This document shows positions 8,389 through 19,500 of a DNA stretch of 64,000 nt, piece after piece. Positions within the stretch are counted from its first letter, which is position 1, and each line of letters starts with the position of its first letter. Source of the stretch: Chlorella sorokiniana (taxonomy: Eukaryota; Chlorophyta; Trebouxiophyceae; Chlorellales; Chlorellaceae); the NCBI GenBank assembly GCA_025917655.1, contig CP084613.1, positions 4,218,001-4,282,000 of the forward strand, in the 5' to 3' direction. Position numbers and translations under genes: made by a program. A model generated the notes under the pieces. That model was not told the DNA's origin. It saw only the letters and a list, made by a program, of their open reading frames with translations, and searched no databases.

Positions 8389-11384
8389 TCAACCCAGCAG
8401 CGCGTTGACCTCTCCCATCACGTTGACGCGGCGGCCCAGCTTGGCGCCCAGCGCCCCCTCCACCGCCTCCTTTGCCGCCGCCGTGCGCTTGACCAGCGAC
8501 GACAGCTTGGCTGCAAGACGAGACGGGGGGCCAATGGGGCCCAGCTTTGGTCACCCCACCTGCACAGAACAAGCCACCACCAACGCAAACAATCCTTTCC
8601 GCACAACCCAAACCAGACACCCACCCGAGTCTGCCATGAGCTGCCGCTGGATCTCGGCGCGCTTCAGCTCCGCGTCCGCCGCCGCCCTGCACAGCGGATG
8701 TGAGACATGCCGTCCCATCAGGCCGTGACGATGATGCAACCGAGACGCACAGCTGAGCCGCAAGCAGCCCAGGCATACCCACCGCTGGAACTTGGCCTCC
8801 TGCGCCGCCCTGTGCTGCAGCCCGGACACCAGGCGGTCGAGGTAGCGGGGGCTGGTGCGCAGCGCAATCAGGTGCTTCAGCTTGTCGTCTGTGCGCGGGA
8901 GGCGGGCGGGCGCAAGGGGGCACGTGGGATGCAAAACAGAGCAGCCACACCGGACGGGGGCAGCTTCGATAAGAAACAAGGACAAGGAGTGCTCCCCCCC
9001 ACCCAATCCAAAGCCTCACCGCCGAGCTGCGTCAGCGCTGCCTCGACCGCCGCCAGCATGGCCCCCGCCGCGTCGGCGCCCACCAGCGCCTCCGTCGGCG
9101 CCGCGCCCGCCAGCAGCAGCTCGCCGCCGCGCCCGCCCAGCTCGCGCTGGCGCTGCCTCAGGAAGGCGCGCAGCTCCAGCAGGTCGTCCAGCAGGCGGGC
9201 GCGGTAGGCGGCATCCTCCACCAGCCGCGCCACCGCCGCCGGCTCCTCCTTACCTATGGCAGCGCGGTCCTCCGCCGCCGCCGCTTGCGGCTGCGCCCCC
9301 TCGGCGCCCGCCGCCCTGTCGTTTCGGACGTCCGCGCCCGCGCCGCTGATGTCGATGTCCCAGCTGATCTCGGCCGGCGCCGCGGCGGCGCCAGCTGGCT
9401 CCCCGCCGACATCGCCGCCCTCGTCCGCCTCGCCCGCCGCCAGCTCTGACGCGTCCAGCTCCCAGCTGATGCCGGCGGCAGGGGCGCGCCGCCGTCGCCG
9501 GCCGCAGAGTCGCTGCCTTCGACCGCCTCCAGCGCAGCACCCAGGTCCCAGTCCACCTCCAGCGCCGCCTCCCCCTCGCCTGCCCCGCCCTCCCCTCGCT
9601 GCCCCTGCTGCTGCTGGTCTGGTGGCGCCGTTTGGCGGGCGGGGGCGCCGTGCGCCCCTGCCGCAGCTCAAACAGCACCGGTAGCAGTTCCTCCTCCACG
9701 CCGCCGCCGCCGGGCCACCGCCCTGGCCCGGCATCCCCCCCTCCTCCTCCTCCTCCTCCTCCTCCCGCTGCCGCCGGCCGGCCGCCGCAGCGGCGTAGTA
9801 CGCCATGCCCTGAGTGATGCCCTCGGCTTGGAGCGCTTGGATGGCGGCACCCACCAGCGGCGGCAGCTCGGCGGTGAGCCGCCGCAGGCCGCCGCGGATG
9901 TCGCTCGGCTCGACCCCCAGCGCCGCGCACTCCTGCACCGTGCGCGATCCGGTAGGAAAGAGAAAGGGTGGGGGTGCGCCTAGGGCATGAATGGAGCCGA
10001 CGGCATTGCGGCAGCCAGCCGCACACTCAAAGCAGCAAAAGCCAGGCTGTGCGCACGTTTGCAGTGTCCACTGCCGGCTGCCGACGCCCCTCTAACCCCC
10101 CCCCACCCCACCCACCCCCACCCCCACACACACACTTCAACCCCCACTCGGCACTCGCCTGCTTGAAGTCGGCAGCCGCCGCCGCCGAAGCGCTCTTGTG
10201 CGCGTCAGCCTTGCGCCGCTCCAGGTCCGCCAGCTGCTGCTGGCACTTGGCTGCCTGCTTCTTCAAAAAAGGGATCTCGTAGTCGGCGTTGCGGCACAGC
10301 GTCTGGGCGGCCTCCGCCACAAAGAGCACTGCGGGGGGGGCAGAAGGGAGAAGGTTTTGGAGGTTTCCTTTCAGGAAGGAAAAGTTTGCTAATTGGGGTA
10401 GGAGGGAGCGCAGGCAGCACGCCAGTTGGCGCCGTGCGCATGTCGCCAACGTGTGCATCGTAGCCCAGGCTGAGGTGCACACGTGGATGTGTGGCAGCAA
10501 CATGGGCGGAGCCCGACGGCCGGCCCGCCACCCCTTCTGCCCCGCCAGCAGCGGCACCCGCTCACGGCTGTGCTTGTAAGCCTTGACCAGCTTCTCCCAC
10601 TCGCCGGCGGCGCCTTGTAGGAGCCCAGCAGCCCCTTCTCCGCAGTCTCCCCAGCCGCGCCAGGACCTGCCGCGCCAGGAAGTAATCCAGCGGCGCGTCG
10701 TCGCCGCCTGGCTTGAGGGCAAGCGGCAATGGGTGGAATGGTTGATTGAAGAGCGAGCTTATGGACCGTTGTTAAGGACAGGAGCAGCAGCAGGGGCGCC
10801 CCATGACGCAATGTGTGTTGTCGCAGCGCGGGGCCGGCACCGCAATCGACCGCCTTCCTATTGCCTGCTGGGGGCGTGGGGGCCCCAACGGGCCTGCCAG
10901 CACAGGGCAGCAGCTCACCCTCAAGCTGGCCCAGGAAGCCGGGCGGCAGCTCTCGCGCGCCGCGGCAGCCCTGGCCTGGATCGCCTGCAGCTTGCGGCTC
11001 CAGTCGGAGGGCACCTGCTTGCGATCCACCTGCACGATGGACGTCAGAAAATGCAAGAGCCGGAGTTTAAGTGCCGGTGCATAAGGTAAGGCAAGCAGCA
11101 GGGAAGCGGCAGCGGCACGGACGGGGCCCTGACCGATAAGGGAGTTGCCAAGCGCGCGTCTGCCGGCCTGATCACGCATGCATGTCGATTTTTGAACGGC
11201 TGAAGGCTGACAAGAGGTCTTCGAGCCCTCCCTGCAGCACTGATCGCGCGGCTCCTGTGCTGCACCCGACACTCACCAACCATTCGCTCAGCTTTTCGTA
11301 ACGAATGTCGATGGGTAATGTGCTGTCTCCATCGGGCCTCACATATCCCTCGCCGACGAGTTTGGCGGTCAGGTAGCTCGCCAT
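8389..11384 (-). CDS. CDK5RAP3: CDK5RAP3 (LZAP) homologue, UFM1 E3 ligase adaptor
   Basis: In animals and plants CDK5RAP3 is the substrate adaptor of the UFL1-UFBP1 ligase that attaches UFM1 to ribosomes at the ER. The family hallmarks appear in order on the minus strand. They are the N-terminal LPIDIRYEKLSEWL (about 11320), YEIPFLKKQAAKCQQQLADL (about 10280-10220) and GVEPSDIRGGLRRLTAELP (about 9920). Next are the repeated acidic ISWELDASEL and ISWDIDIS motifs (about 9470 and 9360), matching the IDWG-type UFIM repeats of the family. LRTSPRYLDRLVSGLQHRA follows (about 8850). The gene ends GRRVNVMGEVNALLG, close to the usual VNLMG ending. The ATG at 11384 is chosen because it starts the N-terminal block, and the first donor TTG|GTGAGT lies near 11282. 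A CTC repeat near 9740 encodes eight Glu. At least ten exons are suggested. It is head-to-head with NAA35. Confidence 0.88.
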
Positions 11385-11704
11385 TGTGAGCCCATGCACA
11401 TCAATGCTACTTCGTAGAGATGATAATTACCTGACGAGAGCAGTGATAACACTGTAGAATTGAGGCATGGAGAGCACAGCACGCCCAGCACAGATGGAAC
11501 TGCACTTGTCTTTCATTTGGCGTCGTGGGTATGCTTCTGAATCACAATGCATGTGGAAATAGACCTAAGAGGGCGTGAACAGGACTCGATGCCCTCCAAC
11601 TTGCTCTGAACATCATGTGCTCTTGCTAGAGCAGTCTCCTTACACACCTTGGAGCCTCCATCCCGGCACTGCCAACTCTCATCGTATCGCCCCAGGCGCG
11701 CCCA
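11385..11704. promoter_or_regulatory. Divergent promoter between CDK5RAP3 and NAA35
   Basis: The two start codons face away from each other across 320 bases, so both promoters must lie here or overlap. The stretch is AT-richer than its flanks. No clear TATA box was found. Confidence 0.5.
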
Positions 11705-14700
11705 ATGTCGCAGCCCGCCCCGGCCCAGCAGTGGCTGGACGCGCAGCCGCTGCTGCGCCGCGTGTGCGCGGGCATGGCTGTCGGCGAGCTGCTGCACGGC
11801 CCCTCCTTCTCCCTCTTCGACTCCACCACCGCCATCGAGATCGGAGACCCCAAGATGGACATCGGGCTGCACCGCAGCGAGGAGACGGGCACCGCGGAGG
11901 AGCTGATTGCGGCGGGCGGGGCCCCCGTTGCGCTGCCGCCGCGCGTCCTGCTGGCGCTGATGGACCGCCTGCTGCGCCTGGAGGCCACCTGGCACGCCGG
12001 CTCCATGCTTCCGATGACCGTCTTCACCTCGCTGCACATGCTGCAGCCCGACAGGTGCGCCCTGCTCCCTGCTGCCAGCCCACTTTCCCCCTTGCTACTG
12101 GGGTGGCACTGGGACTTGTGCCAGCCTTTGCTCCACCGCCCTAATCGGGAGGCTCGCCCCCACCACCAACGGGCTGCTGCTCCTGCCGCAGGCTGGCCCC
12201 CAACGCGCCGCTGCACGCGTACTGCCTCGCGCTGCGCTCTGCCTGCTCCGTGTGCGTGGATATGGCGCACGCGGCGGCGGTGACAGAGGTGAGGGCGGGA
12301 AGCAACAGCCCTCTGCCTCAACGACTGCCGCGGCGCACCGGCGGCAGCAGCAGCAGCAGCTGCACTGGACGGCAGCCTCGGCTGCAATGGCCGTCCCCGC
12401 CGCTGCCATGCCTGCTTCTGGCTCTGCGGTGCCGGTAGCGGTTGCTGTGGAGCGCGGGCGGGCTCGCGGCTGGGAGCGCTCCCATGTCCCAGTCCGCTTC
12501 TCTTCGCAGCCCGCCTGCTCGGCTCCCGCTCTCTTTCTCCTTCAGGTTCGCCCACTCTGACAAACTCTGTGCTTCCGCATCTTTACGCTTCACAGGACGA
12601 GGATTTGTTTGTGCACACGTTTGGCATCCGGCTGCTGGACCTGCCGGGGCCGAAGCCCGTGGCGGCCGCGCTGCGAGTGCTGGCCGCCGCTGAGGAGCAG
12701 CTGGAGCAGCAAGCGGCTGGCGGCAGCGGGGAGGGCGGCGGGCCCGCCGAGAAGCAGCAGCAGAGGCGGCAGCAGGAGAGGCAGCAGGGGGAGGGGGAGG
12801 AGGAAGGGGCGGGTCAGCCGAGCGCGGAGGAGGCGGCGGCGCTGCTGGCGCGCATCCGCTTCCGCCGCCTGCTGCTGGAGGCGCTGCAGTCGCTGCAGCA
12901 GTACAGCCAGGCGGGGGTGGAGAGCGCGCGGCGGCAGTGCCAGCTGGCGACAGCCCAGCTGGACCTGCTGGCCGGCTCGGCCGCGCTGGCGGCGCCCACA
13001 CGCCGCCGCCCGGCTTTGTGCCCGACGTCAACCGCCGCCACATGGGGCTGGTGCCGCCGCGGCCGGTGCAGGTGCGCTGCGCCGGCCGGCTTCTTATGCA
13101 TGCCGCGCGCCCACCGCCCCTTTCCCACCCCACCCACCCACATGTACATACACCCCCAAACCCCCCAGCACGCGCGCCCCCCCCCCGCTCCTCCCCCACC
13201 ACTTCTCCCTTCCAACCATCCACACTTACACACACCCGGCCACCCAGCCCCCCCCGCCGCCCCCTGGCTTGCAGGTGGTCAGCCTGGAGCAGGCGGTGGA
13301 GAGCTGGCGGGGCCTTCTGTCCAGCCTGGCCGACGCCCTGCACTCCCTCCTCTTCGTCAAGGGCAGCTGGGCCGCGCTCAAGGCGGCGCTGGCCGAGTTT
13401 GCGGCCGGCAACCGCCACGCAATCGTGCGCTCCGCGCTGCACCTGCAGCTCATCAAGCCGCTGCCGCCGCCCCCGCCGCCGCCGCCGGCTGAGCTGGCGC
13501 CGGGTGTGCCCGCCTCAGGGGCCTCGCCCGCCGTAGGCCTCCCAGCCCCGCCAGCTGTGGCAGCTGCGCCCGCCTCCAGCCCCAAGGGCGGCCGCAAGGC
13601 GGCGGCAGAGGTGCCCGCGTGGTGCCCGGGGCGGGAGATGGTGTGCCGGGAGCTGGGGCTTGTGCCGGGGCGGCGCCGGGGCCGGAGGCGGAGCTGTTCC
13701 TGGAGCAGGCCGCCATTGCGGTGAGCGGGGGAAGAGTATTGGATGCTGCTGAAGCTTGTTGCGCCCCCTGCAACAGCTGTGGCTGGGGCTGAAGCCGCTC
13801 TTCAGCTCTTAGAGGGGGCCGCATGCACCGCTGCTTCAAGGCTGGGCTGGGGCGGTCTGCGCAGTCACTCATTGGCCCACACCACCCACACTTGCACCCC
13901 CTCTTTGGAACTGAACAATCAAGTGCACCCCCCCCCCCATCCCTCCAACAACAGATCCAGGGCCAGGCGTACGCGCTGTGCCTGAACCGGTGCCGCCAGC
14001 GCCGCCGCCTGCGCCGCCAGCTGGAGGACTGGAAGAACATCTTCGACCACGCGTTCAACGCGGGTGCGCCGCTTTCTTCCCCTGCCTGTCCACAACAGCA
14101 CAACCCTGTGGGGCTCCCACCGCTTCCTCGCGACTGCCTCTGCGCCTCGCCTGCGCCGCTGCCTGCCCCCCATGCTGTGCCGTCGGGGCTGGGCTCGCAA
14201 CCCGGATGCGCAGCGTGCGCGACGGCCTGCCCCGCTGCGCCCGCCTGTTCCCCGACCCTGCTCGCCTCGCTGCTGCTGCTGCTGTCCCTCTGTGAGTCTT
14301 GCAAAGCAACTTCTCACGGGCGCACCGTCCCACACGAGCACACGCCTCACCCATCAACATCCCCCTCTCTCACCGCAGACGTCACTCCGGAGATGCAGGC
14401 GTGGCTGGCGGGGGCTGGGTGGCGCTGGGGCGCGGAGCAGCGCGAGGGCGTGCTGCAGGGGCAGGGCCCGGCGGCGGCGTGGGCGGAGCGCGAGGCTGCG
14501 GGCTGCGCTGTTGCACCTTCAGCTCGGCTTCCCGCTGGATCTCTACTCCCCCTGCGAGTACCTCCAGCTGTACTGGTACTGCGACTACCTCCTGGACTGC
14601 CAGTACCGGCTGGGAAGGATACTGCACGCCGCCGCCCGCCGCCGCCGCCGCCGCGCGCGCGTCGCCCAAGCGCGGCAGCGCCAAGCCGCGTGGGGGCCGG

Positions 14701-15804
14701 GGGAGGCGGGCAGGCGGCGGCAGCCGAGGCGGCGGGGCGGCACGAGAGGTGGAGGTGGGTCGCGGCGGCCAGCTGCCTCGCTGCTTCCCGATGTCGCTGA
14801 CCCACAATGGGGTCGCCCTGCAGTTGCGGCCCCGTTTGGGGGCCGCCGACTGTGGCTGGTGCAACCACCCAAAAGGCTCAAGCTGCTCAAGGCTGTTGCT
14901 TGTGCCTGATTTGCCCTGTACCACCTTCCCGCAGCTTCTGCTGTTGGAGATCGAGCGCCACCTGGCGCAGGGCATGTTCGCGCCGCCATCGCCCTCCGCC
15001 AGCTGGGCCTCATCCCCACACCCGCCACCCCCTTCAACGCGGGTGAGCGCCGCTGCTTGCCTGTGCGGGGCCACACTGCCAGGCTGGCGGCTGCTTTGCC
15101 AGCAACCAGCCCCCTTGCCAGCATGCCTTGGTGCTTGGGGACATGCTCGTGCGTCACTGCTGTTATCGCAGGTCGGCTATATTTTAACGCAACAGTCACC
15201 CCTGCAATGTCCTGCCTGTACCGCAGAGGAGCAGCGGTACGCACAGCGCTTTGGTTGCATGGAGCTGCTCTTCCGCCCCGAGCCGCTGCCCTACACGCAC
15301 TTCAGGGCGAGCACCGACGCGTCCGGCCTCCCCCAGCTCGCGTCCTCGCTGCCGCCATGGCCAGCTTCCAGCGAGCCGCCCCGCGCGCGGGGGCGCGCTG
15401 GCGGCGGCGCCGCTGCGCGCGCTGCTGCGGCGGGAGCAGGTGCGGCCCGGCACGGCCGGGGTGGCGAAGTGGGAGCCTTGTCGGGCGCGGAGTGCTCTTG
15501 GGCCTTGACAGTGGCACCGTCAGACTCAGCGCAGGCTTCCTGCCCAGGTCCTGCCAAGCAGCCCCCCACCCCCACCCCCCTTTCTTGCGCAATCCCTTTG
15601 CAGGTGCGCCACCTGGAGGGCGTGCAGCGCATGGCCAGCCAGAACGCGGTGGCAGCCAAGCTGCTGGCGGCAACCTCGGCGCGCGTGGCGGCGGCGGCGG
15701 ACGGCCAGCAGGCAGCGGCGGCCTTCAAGGCGCGGTTTGACTTCAAGACTGCCCTGGCCAGCAGCAATGCCTCCTTCTACCCTGCGATTGTGTTGAAGCA
15801 CTGA
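11705..15804 (+). CDS. NAA35: NAA35 (MAK10), auxiliary subunit of N-terminal acetyltransferase NatC
   Basis: NAA35 is the large scaffold subunit that anchors the catalytic NAA30 to the ribosome in NatC, which acetylates nascent proteins starting Met-hydrophobic. The N-terminal family signature is clear: VGELLHGPSFSLFDSTTAIE, then IGDPKMDIGL, matching the usual MSALEIMDPKMD pattern. ATWHAGSMLPMTVFTSLH follows. Later exons give DEDLFVHTFGIRLLDLPG, then VVSLEQAVESWRGLLSSLAD, then FPLDLYSPCEYLQLYWYCDY. The last exon ends FKTALASSNASFYPAIVLKH. The ATG at 11705 is chosen because the conserved region begins about 20 residues later. Low-complexity Ala/Gln/Pro inserts between conserved blocks and several frame changes at C/G runs make exact exon borders uncertain. 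TGTAA lies 19 bases after the stop. Confidence 0.9.
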
Positions 15805-16599
15805 TGGTCAAACGTGCAGCTCTGTAATGGCCAAAGGAGCTTGACAAGGGGGTTCGGGAGTGGGCTGCAACGTCTGTCGATCACCGTGGCACAGCAGCAG
15901 CAGCAGCAGCAACAGCCGGCCTCCAGTATGCCTGGCACCTCCAGCTGTGCATGCAGCTGGAGAGGTTGGCTTGTCTGTGAGAGGACCTGCCAGCCTGCAA
16001 GCATGGCGGCGCTCATCAGCGCAGCCAGCTGACTGCTAGGCGCGTGAGGGTGACACAGCGGCAGGGCGGTGCATTGGCAGCCAGCGATAGGCGTTTGCCT
16101 GGTGACGTGGGAATGCGGTACCATGCAAGCCAACCGGCAGGCCAGCCACAAACAAGCGCGAGTGGCATGCGCTGGGCGCGGCACTCAAGGCGGAAGCGGC
16201 TCCGGCAGCGGGAGCAGCAGTTGCCAATCTACCCGACGAGAGTGGATGTCGCGTTTGTGCTATCCTGCTCGTCTTTGTGTTGCTGCGTTCGCTGTTGGCA
16301 TCCCCTGTCACAGCATACCAGCGAGTGCTCACAGCGTGGGGCATACCTTTCAAGCACCAAGTGTTCGCTTTCAGACGGTTACATGCAATTAAGAAGTTAT
16401 TGACCGCAGGACATGCGAGAAACTGCACATAGAAAGCGCGCGTTGTTGCTATTGCCCGCTGACGTGGCCGCGCACGAAGCAGCAGGTGGCATCAGTTGGC
16501 TGCAGCGAGCTGCAAATAGTACTTTTCGCTAACGCCGTCATCGTTTCTCAGCCAATAGAATTCATTTAGGCCGCCACATTTTTGACGGTTCGGCTCGAA
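15805..16599. other. Intergenic spacer with a short (CAG)n repeat
   Basis: This is the 3' flank of NAA35 and the promoter side of the thrombospondin-repeat gene. A CAG repeat lies at about 15893-15915. No supported gene was found. Confidence 0.5.
15823..15827 (+). terminator. Putative TGTAA polyadenylation signal of NAA35
   Basis: TGTAA is the usual green-algal polyadenylation signal. This one lies 19 bases after the NAA35 stop codon, closer than usual but the only one nearby. Confidence 0.45.
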
Positions 16600-19500
16600 A
16601 TGGTTTGCGACATGGTAGTTGGCAGAACCTCCGCGCTCCTTTTGACCCTGCTGGCCGCAGGGCTGGTGTGCCCAGCGGCGGGCCGCGGCACGTGCGACTT
16701 CACCCAGCAACAGCCGCGCTTTTACCAGGGAGCCACGACAATCACCGCTCTCAATGTCGCGCCCTCGGGCTCCCTCTTCCTCAACGATGACCTGCTGCGC
16801 ACCTGACGCGCCAGCTGGGCCTGGCGGAGTGCCAGGTGCAGCTGACGCAGGGTTCGGCATGCGAGGTGGCGCTGGCCGCGGCGCCCTGCCCCGACCCCTC
16901 CTGGGTGTGCGGCGGCGACATGGTGCTCGCGAATTCCGTCTACCAGGCTGCCAAGAGCGGCCTGTGCGCGGAGGGCAGCACCCAGGAGATCTGCAGCACG
17001 CGCGGGAGTTCCCTGGCATCGGCGCCGCCGTCGCCGCCGGCGGCTGCACGCCCTGTGCTTTGCGCAGCTGGCTGCGACCGCAGCTGGCAACGACACCACG
17101 CTGGCGCCACCCCCGCCCCCGCCCTCGCCCTCCAAGGCCCCTGCCGCCTGCTTCACCTACACCCTGCAAGTGGACTCTGCCAGCGAGGCGCAGGCCCAGA
17201 AGGTGGCGGTCAACCTGCACAACGCGTCGACAGCCGGCGTGCTGCTGGACACCCTCGCCGGCTACTCAGCGCCCTCGAAGCGCATCGCGTTCCTGCTTGG
17301 CGACACGGGTGCGTTGCCGAGCGAGGGGGTTTGTCAGATTTCGTCAGTGGTGGGGCTTTATTGCGGGGTGCAGGCCGACAGCCGGCCGTGGCAGCCGGCC
17401 GTGGCGTGCAGCAGACACATGCTGCCCGCCATTATCGATAACTACCAACAGTTTTCTTCGTTCACCGCCCCCTGATCCCTACGCAGACATCAGCCCGGTG
17501 GTGGGCTTTGGCTACTTCCCGCCGCCCAGCCCCCCGCCCTCCCCGCCGCCGCCCTCCCCACCCCCCGCCGCCCTCCCCGCCGCCGCCCCTCATGCCCTTT
17601 GACCCACCCAACTCCTCCGCCGCCGGCGACGTCAACGACGGCTTCGGCATCCAGTCGGTGGAGGAGGAGGCGGAGCTGCGGTATGGCCCCTGGGGGAATG
17701 CTCGGCGGCGTGCGGCGACGGCTGGCAGACGCGGGCTGCCGCCTGCGTGGCGCCCACCGGCGCCATGCTGGCGATGGAGCAGTGCCCCGGCGCCGGCCGG
17801 GCCGTCACCTCTCGGCCGTGCAGGTGTGGTGTGCTTCGGGTGCTGCTCAAGCTGCGTGACTCGGGTTGGTGCATCGCGCTGGCGATAGCTGGCCTGCCTG
17901 GCTGCCGCTGCCTTGGACAAGCAGCGTGCCTGGTCACAGCTGTTGTCCGCCTTCCAGCCATGCTCAAGTAACCCCCTCCCTGCCCTGCCGCCACCGCAGC
18001 GCCCCCGCCTGCGAGGCTCCCCACTGGCTCTACTCGCCCTGGACCGCCTGCAACGCCAGCTGCGGCGGCGGTACCGCCACCCGTACCGCGTCCTGCGTCG
18101 CGCCGCGCGGCTTCCGCTGCGACCCCGCCCAGCAGCTGCCCACCCAGCAGGGATGCAACACCGCCCCCTGCGAGGTCTACGCCTGGACCGCCGGGAGTGG
18201 GGCGCCTGCAGCGCGACCTGCGGAGGTGGGTCCTTCTGGCTTAAGGCAGCATGGCCTCTGCTTGGGGGAGGCCTCGGCAGGCAGCCTGCAGTCAAAGGAG
18301 GCAGCTGCATGAGGCTTTGCTTCTGTAATCTCGAGCCGGGCCAAGTGCACCTCGCGCTGAAGCCTCCGCTCCTCACCCGTCCTGTTGCTTGTTTCCTGAG
18401 CAGGCGGCATCCAGCAGCGCGAAGTGGCCTGCCAAGACCCAGCCGGGCAGCCTGCCGAGCCGGCCCAGTGCGTCGCCGCCCCTCCTCCCGCCGCCGAGCA
18501 GGCCTGCGCCGCCCAGCCCTGCGACTTTTGCGCGGGCAACGCCTGCTTCGACGCGGGCGTGTGCAGCGGCGGCGTGTGCACGTGCGGGCCGGGGCTCAAC
18601 CTGACGGGCGCATACTGCCAGGTGTGTGTTTGGGTGTGTGCAAGTGTGTGGGTGTGAGTGCGTATGTGGCTCCAAGGGTGTGGTGCGTGTGTGTTTGTGT
18701 GTGTGTGTGTGGTGGGGGGGATCCACGGTTCAGGCTGTGTCGAACTTCCCACTCTCTGAGCAGCGGCCTGCCGGCTGGTTCATGCTGCGGGATGGCAGGA
18801 GTTTTGCAGGCACGCAGGCTTCGCCACCTTGACAACCTCCTCTTGCTTGCGTCCTTGTGTGCCCAGGTGCCCGCCGACTGCGACAGCGGCGTGGTGGATG
18901 CCCAGCTGGCCTGCTGCGAGTCAGGGCTGGTGGATGCCGCCGGCACCTGCTGCCCCTCCGGCGCCGCCCTGGACGGCGACGGCGCCTGCTGCGCGCCGCC
19001 CGCCCGCGTGGACGCTTGCGGCGTGTGCGGCGGCAACGCCACCTCGGTGGACGTCACCGGCGCCTGCTGCGCCGCCCAGCAGGATGCCAACGGCGTCTGC
19101 TGCGAGGTGCGGGGCGGGCCTGCAACGGAACAGCACCTGCGGTTTGCGCATGCAGCTGTCGCTCTTCGTGAGCTGTGCCTGTGCCTGGCCAGATTGACGA
19201 CATCTTGGCCACACTCTGGCTTGCCCATGCATGCGTCCACCCAGGCTCACCTCCCCCGCCTGCCACCCTCCAACCCGTCCCCCCATGCAGAGCGGCGACG
19301 TGGACGAGTGTGGCGTGTGCGGCGGCATGGGCAACAGCTGCGCGCTGAGCCTGCAGCTGCAGCTGGAAGTTGACCCCGCGCTGGTCTACGGCGACAGCAT
19401 CGAGGTGTGTGTATGTGTGTAGGGTAGGGGCTGCTGACTTGTGGCGGGGGGCTGCTGGGGGGCCTGGTCGGCTGCTGGCGGCCAGGCTGCCGTGGTCTTC

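Noticed and set aside
8877-9938. Treating the long minus-strand frame here as a separate gene
   Set aside because: It contains the middle exons of CDK5RAP3 read through introns. The flanking exons on both sides belong to the same family.
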